DNA of 64,000 nt from Malus domestica (Eukaryota > Streptophyta > Magnoliopsida > Rosales > Rosaceae): positions 18,335,001-18,399,000 of the forward strand of contig NC_091669.1 in the NCBI RefSeq assembly GCF_042453785.1. Reading direction: 5' to 3'. The first letter of the stretch is position 1; every line of letters starts with the position of its first letter. The translations under genes and the position numbers were made by a program. The notes under the pieces are model-generated. The model saw only the letters and a program-made list of their open reading frames with translations, had not been told where the DNA came from and did no database searches. Positions 35,101 through 46,476 of this stretch are shown one piece after another.

Positions 35101-37426
35101 ATTTGGGTTTAATTGTGTCAAGGTAGAATTGATTGGTTATGCAGCAAGTGATGAAGAGCTCTTTCTTATATATGAATATGCCCAGAAAGGTTCACTTAAA
35201 AGCCATCTGCATGATCCTCAGAACAAAGGTACGCCTCATGCTAATGCTATATCGATAGTACGTCATAAGCTAGTCGAGTGGTTTTTCTTTTCTCTTCCTG
35301 CTTCGTTCTTTGGCCCGTAATCTTCTTTATGCTAAAGCCTGTAGAAATTTATGATTTCTTCTAAACCGTCCCATATGTAACCCAACTTCCTGAAATGATT
35401 ACATCTAAGTTCACTACAAGTTGTTGGGACCACTAAAATTTGTATCGATATTATTGATAACACGTCGGTACAGTTTGTTGGTGACATGTTATTGTCAAAG
35501 ATGTCGTTCTTTAATAGAGAATCGACATCTGTTTAAGAGAACACTTTTTAAGTTCCTGCCCATGGCATACCCTCTTTAAATTGAATTTCGTATCTGAAAA
35601 CATCAGTAATGAGTCGTGGACGTAGGAGTTTGGACCTATGAATATGCTATTATGTTTACTTTTGTATTATTGAGCCATGCACATGTTATTAATCGATCCG
35701 AATGATTAAATGTCTTATAGGTCATACATCACTTTCCTGGATCATGAGGGTCCAGATTGCTCTTGATGCTGCTAGAGCTCTCGAGTACATCCATGAGCAC
35801 ACGAAATCGCATTATGTCCACCGGGATATTAAGACAAGCAACATCTTGCTTGATGGTTCCTTCAGGGCAAAGGTTGGATATATTATAGTGATTTCAGTAG
35901 TGTTGTGCATTGTACTTTTGGTACTAGTCACTTATTGAACAACTTCTTTTTGTGTTTTAGATTTCAGACTTCGGGTTGGCAAAAATTTTTGGTAAGACGA
36001 GTGATGGAGAAGCTACTGTAACCAAAGTTGTTGGTACATACGGTTATCTGGCTCCAGAGTAAGTAACCATATTTGCCGTTGACGACGTTGTCTTTCAACA
36101 AGTTCCATCAAGTTTTAATTGCTTCCCTCTTGCTTCCTGTAGATACTTGAGTGATGGCCGTGCTACTGCAAAAAGTGATATTTATGCTTTTGGAGTTGTT
36201 CTTTTTGAGCTTATATCGGGGAAGGAGGCCGTTATACGAACTGAAGGCACAGCCGCAAAAAATTCCGAAAGACGTTCACTGGTGTCAATTGTAAGTTGTG
36301 CTGACGAGACATAATTTTGTTTCTAAATAGATAAACGATATAATGATTTTACCTGCTTATAGCTGGAATCTTGAGAAGAGAAGATGAGGAGACCATTCAC
36401 CGGCTTGAGCCAGAGTCATATAATTCGTAATTACGTATATAGGATGAATCAGAGAAAACTTAATTCCCTGTGTTTTACAACTTTGGAGTCACTATGAGCC
36501 GGGATTGGTGCTTGCATTCACTACTTGGAAGTCATAGATCTGAAAATCAGAGCAATCTCCATTCAAAATGTCAAAATCCTGTACTTAAAAACCGACGCGC
36601 TTGACTAGCGTAACATTCAGTGAGAAATTAAAGCTAGACTTTACCTATTCCACTGCACCTCCATTTTGTGCGTGCCTTTGCATCTCTTTTGTAAAATCGA
36701 CATGTGACGCCCTTCTTTATTTACGGTTTACAAATACTTTGTTTGAATGCAGATGCAAACAGCTCTTAGGACTTCACCAGACTCCGTGAGCATGTCAAAC
36801 CTGAAAGATTACATTGATCCAAATATGATGGACTTGTATCCTCATGATTGCCCATTCAAGGTAAATTAACCACCTTATGAACTCATACAGATTGATGAAT
36901 ATTTTGGCCTGCTTTTACCGACCGTGCCTCTCTGATACGAGCAAGTGCTATAATTTTCCGATGACAACTGACATAAATTGCATTTGTATGAAAATCTGAC
37001 TGAAAATGGTTGCACTTGTTCTTTCAATGGACCGTGGGAACGGGGATCATGACCTATGAGAGAATTAAGATGAAACCAAATTATACTAGAGCTGACCTAT
37101 CGGTTTGAATATAGGCTCAATCCATACGTTGTAATTATCCTACCAAGTATTTTATATCATCAAAGTAAACAAAAAAAGCCATTTGGTTAATTTTGAAGTC
37201 GTATTTCAATGTTCATCAATAACGTATGCATTTCTTCTTGTCGGCGCAACTCATTCCGCAGGTGGCCATGATAGCAAGGCAATGTGTAGATGACGACCCC
37301 ATCCTACGGCCCGACATGAAAGGAGTCGTGATTTCGCTATCACAGATCCTCCTAACCTCAGTGGAGTGGGAAGCTACTCTTGCGGGGAACAGCCAGGTAT
37401 TCAGTGGCCTTGTTCAGGGAAGATAG
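32113..37426 (+). CDS. LysM domain receptor-like kinase (LYK family), 660 aa, 11 exons
   Basis: A plasma-membrane receptor of the family that senses chitin-type or exopolysaccharide glycans. Exons: 32113-32713, 33236-33310, 34192-34485, 34701-34846, 34952-35041, 35123-35228, 35721-35872, 35961-36058, 36143-36290, 36753-36860, 37262-37426. All introns are GT-AG and phases join without a stop. Residues 1-24 are a signal peptide. Cys32, Cys39, Cys84-x-Cys86 and Cys141-x-Cys143 fit the LYK CxC layout around two recognisable LysM repeats (about 94-138, 150-197). The membrane segment is about 238-260. The kinase (about 350-640) keeps GHGRYGSV (357-364), Lys377, Glu390, HRD (471-473), DFG (491-493) and APE (519-521), so it should be active. 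It resembles Arabidopsis LYK3 and legume EPR3-type receptors more than CERK1, a call from memory. The gene converges with the dioxygenase gene 427 bp downstream. Exons 10-11 are repeated at 43187-43859. Confidence 0.92.
33785..33865 (-). mobile_element. LINE/SINE 3' end remnant in LysM kinase intron 2
   Basis: On the minus strand AGCCGACCCCACTTAGTGGG and AAAAGGCTTTG are followed by (TTG)n, a 3' end type I associate with plant RTE-like LINEs and their SINEs. On the plus strand it appears as an (ACA)n run at about 33793-33812. Confidence 0.45.
33995..34136. mobile_element. MITE in LysM kinase intron 2
   Basis: TTTTTCAGTGTGCCGGG at the left and CCCGGCACGCTGAAAAA at the right are inverted repeats. 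ACAGCCCAGTAC and GTACCGGGCTGTG pair further in. About 140 bp with a T-rich centre. It ends about 55 bp before exon 3 (34192). Confidence 0.7.
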
Positions 37427-37852
37427 TGAAACCGCGTTTCCTTTCCAATCTGATGCCTTACAATATTTCATTCTTTTGCCCCTCTTTTATATGTGTGATC
37501 ATGTGTGTATAGCGGCACATATATAGTCGTAATCTGGCGGTATTTATAGTGGGTATTTACAGTGGCATTCAGTAGCTGCTGCTTAATGATACAAGTTACC
37601 TGTAGTTAAACTTTTACCTTACTTTTTACATGGATTTTCTATAAAGCCTTGAGCTTCTTCTTCGAAAGCGTATGGTATATACTTCGAATTCAAGGAAACA
37701 TCAACGGAATATCCGTAAAAGTTACGGAAAGAAACGGAAATCTATATAAAAACATGAAAATTTTGTACGAAAACTAGTATATCATTAGCATCTGATCTCT
37801 CCGAAAGGGAAGAGTTAACAAGACATAAGAACACGTACTTGATGGGCTTTAA
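37427..37852. other. Shared downstream region between convergent genes
   Basis: Holds the 3' untranslated ends of the LysM kinase (plus) and the dioxygenase (minus). It is almost identically repeated at 43860-44285. No other gene is seen. Confidence 0.6.
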
Positions 37853-39353
37853 CTATTTGCAGAGCGAAGCTAGGACTCTGCGAGGCGGAGTGAACGACTT
37901 CCGGGAGTGAAGGACAGCCAAATTATCCAGCAGTAAAACATCACCCTTGCGCCAGGGGATGGCAACGCTTTCCTCTTCGAGAATTTTCAAGCAGTCGTGG
38001 ATGATATCCGCAGGCAATGGGCTGCCATCTCCAAAGGTGACGGCCTTCACAGGGTCGTTCCTTGCATCTTCCCAGCCGGTATACGCTGCTACCATGCTGT
38101 TGAACCAAATCTTGCGCTGCGTTGTGCTTATATATTTGATGGCAGGGATTGGTCCCATGATTGATTTCACTCCATCCGCCAACCATTCCAACTTCATACC
38201 AAGCTTAGCAGCCCTGCAAAAAGTTTTAGTGGTACAACTCCGTAGCTGTTAATAATTCAATCTCAACTCACTCAACAATCACCGCAACAACTTCAAATCT
38301 AAAAAAATAAAATAACGAGGACTCATTTGATACGTATCTGACGAAAATATTACCAGAAAACTACGTAGAATGCCGATGTGGTGATACAAGCTCACTCGAA
38401 CTATTACATTGCTCGCTCGTTTACCATTTAGTGTTTGCTCAGTTTAGAAATTTAATGATTCTACACGTTCTTATGTATATCGTAGGTGCCTTTGTAACAC
38501 TTCATTGGCATAACACGTGGTGTTAGTGTTACGATCATACTAAAAAATGTGACAGCCCGTTGGTATGACACTCGGTGTTAATGTTAAGACCGCACTGAAA
38601 AATTACTCGTTGCACTGCTAAAGTGAACTAGAGTCTGTACAAGTTGGAGCAATACCTTTGCTCAGCTATACTCTTGTCTTTGGTCATGAAGGTGGACTTC
38701 CAGCCACGGCCAATTGGAGAAGAAGGGTCGTCGTCTTCGCCCAAAACCCGGTTATATATCAACCCGTGCTCCTCCAACTTGTCAACGAACTCCGGGTACT
38801 TCTCCTTCATCCTCCCGTACACAATGTGGCTCAGAACAATCGGAGTTTCTCCCCCACTTCCAGGCTCCACTTCACAAAAGAAGAACAGCTTGGATGGGTA
38901 CTCCGGCACCTAAAACGACATGTCGTAAGATCACCACACAACACGACAGTTTAATAACAAAACGAAACGACGTGTCGTGCAATGCGAATATACCTGAGCC
39001 ATTTCGTGGTGGAATGGAATCTTCTGATCGGGCGGGGACTCGTTGGCGGTAAACACCCGACCCACGACGTTGGTCCGGGGAGCAGCTCCGCCCACATAGG
39101 GGAGCTCTTCGAAGCCGAAGGCCTCAACGACGTCGTTGAAGTCGGAGGCCGTATTTACGGGAAATCCCCTCAAGAGCACGGCCCCCGATTTTCGGAGCTG
39201 GGCGTCCAGGTACGGTTTCTCGGCTTCGATAGTTTTGGTCAGGGCGGAGAAAGTGAAGTGAACCGCCGGTGGCGGAGATATAACTAGCGGGAATTGGATT
39301 CCGCTGAAGAGCTTCTGCTGCGGGATTTGGGTTTCCACCAAAGATCCTGACAT
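37853..39353 (-). CDS. Clavaminate synthase-like (TauD/TfdA family) dioxygenase, copy 1
   Basis: A Fe(II)/2-oxoglutarate-dependent oxygenase resembling Arabidopsis At3g21360; the plant substrate is not established. Exons on the minus strand: 39353-38994, 38909-38656, 38213-37853, with GT-AG introns, giving 324 aa, close to the family's roughly 330. Residues 113-120 (PFHHEMAQ) supply the His-x-Glu iron ligands (His115, Glu117). His307 in LAVLHSRK is the distal ligand, and Arg316 or Arg317 fits the 2-oxoglutarate carboxylate site. No signal peptide; probably cytosolic. The start is supported by clean homology from MSGSLVETQIP on. The gene converges with the LysM kinase and has a near-identical twin at 45766-44286. 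Between 39354 and about 39490 the upstream region is shared by both copies; beyond that it is unique to this one. Confidence 0.9.
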
Positions 39354-40520
39354 GGTGCCTCTCTGGTATGGGACGGCGCGCGGGGTTGCAGCCTCGTGGT
39401 GAGTTAGTGAACTGGGTTATGGAGGTTTTGGGGAGTGAAATACTATGGAGCTGTGTTGGGTGGGTCTATCTGGTGCGGAATTGCGTCTAGGTTCAATTTT
39501 ACACTAGTCATGTTTTTGGCCACAAGGTTCAATTTGACATTTCATTTTAATGAGTTGTCATGTTCTTGAAGGTTAAGATCTTTCGTAATAGCAGCTTAAG
39601 ATTTTTTATTTACAAATAAGTTTGATTATTTTTTATTGAATCAAAATATCGAATTTTATTTATTTATTGAGATTCCGATTGCATCTATACATTCCTTAAT
39701 TATTTTATTTGAGAATAATGGTAGATTTTAGAACTGGAAGTAATCGGAAGTAAAGACAAATTAAACGATGTTTTCAAATTAGTGGCAAAATGTTTTGATC
39801 ATGGGCAATAACCACGGTACTAAATAATTATGGGTTAAGCGATTGGCTATACTAGCTTTTCACACTAATTTTCTTATACAAAAGTTCTTTACAATCATTG
39901 AGGGCTAAACATCACAAGTTACGCCATCTCCAGGGAAAGAGCTATAGGCTATTTTAAGCTCGAATTTGTGTAGAATTTGTCTCTTGCCAATAGTCAAAAT
40001 GAATATATTAAAAAGAATCATGGCTAAATTTAGCCAAAGCTGGCTGCTTATAGCAGCCCTAAAGCCCCTCGGCCGGCTTGAACTTGTGCACCCCAAGTAA
40101 ATATGAAAAAAAATTTAGCGCTCCATGGTTAAAGATGAAAAAAATTAGCCTATAGTATTTTTTAAAAATTATTAAATTTTTAAGGGCTTAAATGTAGTAA
40201 AGAGCTAAGTTTAGCCCTCCATAAATGGAGATAACCTTACGTTTTATGGCTAAAACACACTAAAATATATATACACACACAAAGAGGTAGAAGCCATACA
40301 TAAGCTCCACATACACAAAGCAAACTGTACTCTAATCAGCTCCAACGAAGGGTTATAGGGCTACATTTTATCCTGGTAAATGTGCACAGTCCATCTTCAA
40401 CAAGAAAGCTATATCCTAATCACCAAGTAAGGCTGGAGATGAGAAACACAGAGTTATACGAAAAATAATATTTTGGAGGACTAAAACATAGTTTGCCACA
40501 CCCTTTTGCTTTTCAATGTT
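39354..40520. other. Intergenic; possible MITE remnant
   Basis: About 140 bp upstream of the dioxygenase start is shared with copy 2. Between about 39920 and 40240, CGCCATCTCCAGGGAAAGAG and AGGGCT..GGAGATAACC-like ends in opposite senses, with several TTTAGCC/GGCTAAA motifs, suggest a decayed miniature element. No gene seen. Confidence 0.4.
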
Positions 40521-40541
40521 ACAGCAACTCCAGCGTATCAA

Positions 40542-40611
40542 TGGCACACCCCGATCCTAGAATCAAGGCGTGCTGGCCGTCACGCCTTGATTCTAGGATC
40601 GGGGTGTGTCA
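40542..40611. repeat. 70-bp hairpin insertion with LTR-like ends and 5-bp target duplication
   Basis: Two 31-bp arms (40542-40572 and 40581-40611) are inverted copies with one mismatch around an 8-base loop (CTGGCCGT). Ends are TG..CA (TGGCACACCCCGATCC and its partner GGATCGGGGTGTGTCA), like a gypsy-type LTR terminus. ATCAA flanks both sides (40537-40541, 40612-40616). It lies 20 bp inside the Harbinger left end. Confidence 0.8.
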
Positions 40612-41223
40612 ATCAAGGCCCCCTAGGGCAACTTCCTATTTAATAGCCTTCAGTAAACAGTAACTACCTTTAATGAACAGTAATTACCTTTTATCTTCAC
40701 CCTAATTGAATAGTCATGACAATAGGCAATAAAATATTAGTATTTTTTATTTTATAAACTAATACAAAATAATTTTATTTGTAATTTCGGATAAGATTTT
40801 TAATCATTCTCGTTGCGCCACGTGTCATTATTCGAAAAGACAATTTTAGGTGATAGATTTTGATAAGATTTTTATCCAATGTCGTTGTGCCAAGTGTTGT
40901 TACCTTTTCAGAATCGTTGAGGATAGATTTCGGATAAGATTTTTAACCAATCACGTTGTGCCACGTGTCATAATCTGTTTACAATTTTTGGGGATAGATT
41001 TCGATCAGATTTTTAACGAATGACGACATGCCATATGACATTATCTACAACCTAATCCTTTCTTTTTCCTCCATATAACCCACCATCCATCTTAAGAAAT
41101 CACACACCAAAATCAAAATCTCTATCATTATTCATAGTTTTTGCTTCCTTCTTACAAAGTCTTGTTCAAGGATGTTGTGGGAAATCGATGAGTAAGAGAA
41201 ATAATTGTTTAAGCAAGGGGAAG

Positions 41224-42556
41224 AAATGTTCAATCTCCAGGTGGGCGAAAATGAGATGGAAGAGGAAGAAGATGAGGAGCGTGGAAGGAGAGATGACGAA
41301 GCAAGAAGCCAAAGAGTCTCACATTCCTGTTGAGTCATCCAAGTTGTGGCTTAGATCTCCAGGCAAAGCCATTCCACAAACATTGATAGAAGCATGCAAC
41401 GACGAGGTTCGGATCTTTGTGATGATTATTTTGTCTGTAACAGTGCATTCTCTTATACGTACTTTAGACGTCATTTTAGAATTTGTTCAACAAAATCATG
41501 ATTGCTATTTGCAACCATGATTCTTACTTTGTACAAAATAAGGATGTTTTTGGTGTTATGGGTATCCTTCTTGAGCAAAAAATTGATGTTGCCTTGCGGA
41601 TGCTTACATATGGAGCATCTGCAAACCAAGTGGATGAGATAGCGAAGATGGGGAAATCAATCATTCTTGAGTCCCTGATGAGGTATTGCTCCACAATCGA
41701 ATCTATCTCCACCACAGAGTACCTTCGGAGACTTACTGAGATGGACTTGCAAAGGCTTCTGAAGAAGGGCGAGATGTGAGGTTTTCCTGGGATGATTGGA
41801 AGAATTGACTGTATGCACTGGACTTGAAAAAATCGTCCAAGTGCATGGCAAGGAGCTTATGGGGACATAAAATGAGCAAAAAGTATCATTTTGGAGACGG
41901 TGGCATCATTTGATACATGGATTTGGCACGTTTTTCTCGGTGTTCCGGGAGCTCAAAATGACCTCAATGTCCTTGCCCAATCCCCAGTGTTTAACAATGT
42001 CCTGCAAGGAAAAGCACTAAGAGTCACGTACTGGGTTAATGGACATAAGTACCATGGGCCATATTACCTAGCAGACAGCATATACCCAATGTGGTCATCG
42101 TTTGTCAAAACATTGCCAAGTCCACGAAGTGCAAAGGAAAAACACTTTGCAAGCTGTCAAGAGGGGTATAGGAAAGATGTGAAGCGTTGTTTTGGTATTC
42201 TCTAAGCTCGTTGGGCGATTGTCAGGGGTGTTGCCATAATGTTTGATTTAGAGTCACTTCGATCTATCATGATGACGTGTATCATTCTTCATAACATGAT
42301 TATGAAAGATGAGTATGATTATGATGCCATTGATGAATATAAGCCAGACACGATGAACAATTCCAAAACACAAAAATATTATGCTCATGATGCCACCGAA
42401 GAACCCGTGCAAGACGAGTTATTAGAAATGGATGGACGTTACAATGAAAGGCTCATTCAACAATATACTTCACTTCAGGATGCATATATTCACAATGCTC
42501 GACAAATTGACTTGATAGAGCACCAGTGGGAATTGAAACAAGCTCAAAAAACTTAA
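41224..42556 (+). pseudogene. PIF/Harbinger transposase, decayed
   Basis: A DDE-type nuclease that would cut and paste the element. Recognisable blocks: DDYFVCNSAF and FRRHFRI (about 41415-41480, one frame), ICNHDSYFVQNK and MGILLEQKIDVALRMLTYGA (41495-41620), RGFPGMIGRIDCMHW (41775-41820, first acidic residue), FLGVPGAQNDLNVLAQSPVF (41935-41995, second acidic residue), NGHKYHGPYYLADSIYP (42040-42095) and GYRKDVKRCFGIL (42165-42205), then LRSIMMTCIILHNMI (42255-42305). Stops within the best frame (near 41824, 41872 and 42203) and at least one frame change near 41490 make it inactive. The last 100 bp recur at about 45947-46030. Confidence 0.85.
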
Positions 42557-43117
42557 GTTCATTTAGTGTGTTTGTTTTTATTTGGTGTGTTTATTTAATT
42601 TTATTTGGTGTGTTTTTTAAGTTCATTTAGTGAGTTTGTTTTTTTTATTTGGTGTGTTTATATCCCTTGAATAAATATTCTCTTAGTTTAAATAAATTAC
42701 CAAATTAAATAAATATACTCTTAGTTTAAATAAAGTATTAAATTCAATAAATTGGAAACAACATAAAGTACTCTATTCAATAAATAAGAAATTACAACCC
42801 AAAGTGATTGGAAAATTATGGGTTTCGATTAAAAACAAATTCTCTAGTCCCCCGTGAATGGAAAATCATCACCTAACCAATTTGTGGTGCTAGGACCGTC
42901 ATCATTTGTGGTGTTAGGACCATCTCTTCTTGCTCTCGCTTCTCTTGCACGCCTCATTCGCACCACGTACATTTTTCAAATTCCAAAAATATTTAGAGTT
43001 CGGAGACATCGCCTCTACAGGCTCCTTCATAATGTCACGATCATGTTGAACCCTTTTTCTTCTTTAAGCTCTTCCCTTTCTTGCCTAAGTAGCTCTCTTT
43101 CTCTCTCATTAGCTCCC
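42460..43117 (-). pseudogene. Harbinger tail, first copy (3' part of Myb-like ORF)
   Basis: Sequence nearly identical to 45947-46566. It covers the end of the transposase gene, a T-rich spacer and, on the minus strand, the C-terminal charged stretch of the accessory ORF (ERERELLRQEREELKEEKGF). After CTCTCATTAGCT it leaves Harbinger sequence and, via a CCTTTGCATC microhomology, enters the copied LysM kinase intron. Confidence 0.75.
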
Positions 43118-43186
43118 TTTCTTGCCTTTGCATCCCTTTGGCGCCCTTCTTTATTTACGGTTTACAAATACTTTGTTTGAATGCAG

Positions 43187-43859
43187 ATGCAAACAGCTCT
43201 TAGGACTTCACCAGACTCCGTGAGCATGTCAAACCTGAAAGATTACATTGATCCAAATATGATGGACTTGTATCCTCATGATTGCCTATTCAAGGTAAAT
43301 TAACCACCTTATGAACTCATACAGATTGATGAATATTTTGGCCTGCTTTTACCGACCGTGCCTCTCTGATGCGAGCAAGTGCTATAATTTTCCGATGACA
43401 ACTGACATAAATTGCATTTGTATGAAAATCTGACTGAAAATGGTTGCACTTGTTCTTTCAATGGACCGTGGGAACGGGGATCATGACCTCTGAGAGAATT
43501 AAGATGAAACCAAATTATACTAGAGCTGACCCATCGGTTTGAATATAGGCTCAATCCATACGTTGTAATTATCCTACCAAGTATTTTATATCATCAAAGT
43601 AAACAAAAAAGCCATTTGGTTAATTTTGAAGTCGTATTTCAATGTTCATCAATAACGTATGCATTTCTTCTTGTCGGCGCAACTCATTCCGCAGGTGGCC
43701 ATGATAGCAAAGCAATGTGTAGATGACGACCCCATCCTACGGCCCGACATGAAAGGAGTCGTGATTTCGCTATCACAGATCCTCCTAACCTCAGTGGAGT
43801 GGGAAGCTACTCTTGCGGGGAACAGCCAGGTATTCAGTGGCCTTGTTCAGGGAAGATAG
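43187..43859 (+). pseudogene. Orphan 3' end of the LysM receptor kinase (exons 10-11)
   Basis: Exon 10 copy (43187-43294) and exon 11 copy (43695-43859) are intact at the splice sites and nearly identical to 36753-36860 and 37262-37426. Changes include CPFK to CLFK at the end of exon 10 and ARQC to AKQC in exon 11. No promoter, receptor domain or catalytic kinase core precedes it, so it cannot make a kinase. Confidence 0.9.
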
Positions 43860-44285
43860 TGAAACCGCGTTTCCTTTCCAATCTGATGCCTTACAATATT
43901 TCATTCTTTTGCCCCTCTTTTATATGTGTGATCATGTGTGTATAGCGGCACATATATAGTCGTAATCTGGCGGTATTTATAGTGGGTATTTATAGTGGCA
44001 TTCAGTAGCTGCTGCTTAATGATACAAGTTACCTGTAGTTAAACTTTTACCTTACTTTTTACATGGATTTTCTATAAAGCCTTGAGCTTCTTCTTCGAGA
44101 GCGTATGGTATATACTTCGAATTCAAGGAAACATCAACCGAATATCCGTAAAAGTTACGAAAAGAAACGGAAATCTATATAAAAACATGAAAATTTTGTA
44201 CGAAAACTAGTATATCATTAGCATCTGATCTCTCCGAAAGGGAAGAGTTAACAAGACATAAGAACACGTACTTGATGGGCTTTAA

Positions 44286-45766
44286 CTATTTGCAGAGCGA
44301 AGCTAGGACTCTGCGAGGCGGAGTGAACAACTTCCGGGAGTGAAGGACAGCCAAATTATCCAGCAGTAAAACATCACCCTTGTGCCAGGGGAAGGCAACG
44401 CTTTCCTCTTCGAGAATTTTCAAGCAGTCGTGGATGATATCCGCAGGCAATGGGCTGCCATCTCCGAAGGTGACAGCCTTCACAGGGTCGTTCCTTGCAT
44501 CTTGCCAGCCGGTATACGCTGCTACCATGCTGTTGAACCAAATCTTGCGCTGCGTTGTGCTTATATATTTGACGGCAGGGATTGGTCCCATGATTGATTT
44601 CACTCCATCCGCCAACCATTCCAACTTCATACCAAGCTTAGCAGCCCTGCAAAAAGTTTTAGTGGTACAACTCCGTAGCTGTTAATAATTCAATCTCAAC
44701 TCACTCAACAATCACCGCAACAACTTCAAATCCAAAAAAAATTAACGAGGACTCATTTGATACGTATCTGACGAAAATATTACCATAAAACTACGTAGAA
44801 TGCCGATGTTATGTATATACATTGCTCGCTCGTTTACCATTTAGTGTTTGCTCAGTTTAGAAATTTAATGATTGTACACGTTCTTATGTATATCGTAGGT
44901 GCCTTTGTAACACTTCATTGGCATAACACGTGGTGTTAGTGTTACGATCATACTAAAAAATGTGACAGCCCGTTGGTATGACACTCGGTGTTAATGTTAA
45001 GACCGCACTGAAAAATTACTCGTTGCACTGCTAAAGTGAACTAGAGTCTGTACAAGTTGGAGCAATACCTTTGCTCAGCTATACTCTTGTCTTTGGTCAT
45101 GAAGGTGGACTTCCAGCCACGGCCAATTGGAGAAGAAGGGTCGTCGTCTTCGCCCAAAACCCGGTTATATATCAACCCGTGCTCCTCCAACTTGTCAACG
45201 AACTCCGGGTACTTCTCCTTCATCCTCCCGTACACAATGTGGCTCAGAACAATCGGAGTTTCTCCCCCACTTCCAGGCTCCACTTCACAAAAGAAGAACA
45301 GCTTGGATGGGTACTCCGGCACCTAAAACGACATGTCGTAAGATTACCACACAACACGACAGTTTAATAACAAAACGAAACGACGTGTCGTGCAATGCGA
45401 ATATACCTGAGCCATTTCGTGGTGGAATGGAATCTTCTGATCGGGCGGGGACTCGTTGGCGGTAAACACCCGACCCACGACGTTGGTCCGGGGAGCAACT
45501 CCGCCCACATAGGGGAGCTCTTCGAAGCCGAAGGCCTCAACGACGTCGTTGAAGTGGGAGGCCGTATTTACGGGAAAGCCCCTCAAGAGCACGGCCCCCG
45601 ATTTTCGGAGCTGGGCGTCCAGGTACGGTTTCTCGGCTTCGATAGTTTTGGTCAGGGCGGAGAAAGTGAAGTGAACCGCCGGTGGCGGAGATATAACTAG
45701 CGGGAATTGGATTCCGCTGAAGAGCTTCTGCTGCGGGATTTGGGTTTCTACCAAAGATCCTGACAT
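44286..45766 (-). CDS. Clavaminate synthase-like (TauD/TfdA family) dioxygenase, copy 2
   Basis: The tandem twin of the gene at 39353-37853. Exons on the minus strand: 45766-45407, 45322-45069, 44646-44286, giving 324 aa with all splice sites kept. I count seven differences from copy 1: D71H, A90V, I230V, E253Q, I290F, R293H, S311L. The iron ligands (His115, Glu117, His307) and the Arg316/317 region are unchanged, so the protein should still be active. Only about 140 bp of the original upstream region came with it. Beyond that lies Harbinger sequence, so its expression may differ from copy 1. The two copies could also reflect two haplotypes placed in one assembly, although the unequal intervening DNA argues against that. 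Confidence 0.88.
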
Positions 45767-45859
45767 GGTGCCTCTCCGGTATGGGACGGCGCGCGGGGTT
45801 GCAGCCTCGTGGTGAGTTAGTGAACTGGGTTATGGGGGTTTTGGGGAGTGAAATACTAT

Positions 45860-45950
45860 GGAGCTGTGTTGGGTGGGTCTATCTGGTGCGGAATTGCTAG
45901 GTTCAATTTTACACTGGTGCGGAATTGCGTCTAGGTTCAATTTTATACTT
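45860..45950. repeat. Deletion junction with a local direct repeat
   Basis: GGTGCGGAATTGC..CTAGGTTCAATTTTA occurs twice here but once in copy 1 (near 39473). After the second occurrence the sequence jumps to ATACTTCACTTCAGG of the Harbinger element (42475 in copy 1). It marks loss of about 3 kb from the second copy. Confidence 0.75.
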
Positions 45951-46476
45951 CACTTCAGGAGGCATATATTCTCGACAAATTGACTTGATAGAGCACAAGT
46001 GGGAATTGAAACAAGCTCAAGAAACTTAAGTTCATTTAGTGTGTTTGTTTTTATTTGGTGTGTTTTTTAAGTTCATTTAGTGAGTTTGTTTTTTTTATTT
46101 GGTGTGTTTATATCCCTTGAATAAATATTCTCTTAGTTTAAATAAATTACCAAATTAAATAAATATACTCTTAGTTTAAATAAAGTATTAAATTCAATAA
46201 ATTGGAAACAACATAAAGTACTCTATTCAATAAATAAGAAATTACAACCCAAAGTGATTAGAAAATTATGGGTTTCGATTAAAAACAAATTCCCTAGTCC
46301 CTCGTGAATGGAAAATCATCACCTAACCAATTTGTGGTGCTAGGACCGTCATCATTTGTGGTGTTAGGACCATCTCCTCTTGCTCTCGCTTCTCTTGCAC
46401 GCCTCATTCGCACCACGTACATTTTTCAAATTCCAAAAATATTTAGAATTCGGAGACATCGCCTCTACAGGCTCCT

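Larger units (their letters stand above)
43118..45900. repeat. Second copy of a tandemly duplicated block
   Basis: Matches 36676-39490 at high identity. The coordinate offset is about 6.41-6.43 kb throughout, as expected for a simple tandem duplication. It begins near TGCCTTTGCATC (36676 in copy 1), lacks about 18 bp soon after, and contains kinase exons 10-11, the shared downstream region and the complete dioxygenase gene. Confidence 0.9.

Noticed and set aside
38644..39287. Several plus-strand frames of 89-112 codons over the dioxygenase gene, repeated at 45057-45700
   Set aside because: Open because of the GC-rich complementary coding strand; no family resemblance. The minus-strand exons explain the sequence.
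42854..43180. Plus-strand ORF at 42854-43180 and its copy at 46304-46567
   Set aside because: They are shadows of the minus-strand Harbinger accessory ORF, whose charged helix and relation to the transposase are clear.
43187..43859. A second LysM receptor kinase gene
   Set aside because: Only exons 10 and 11 are present; the sequence upstream is Harbinger DNA.
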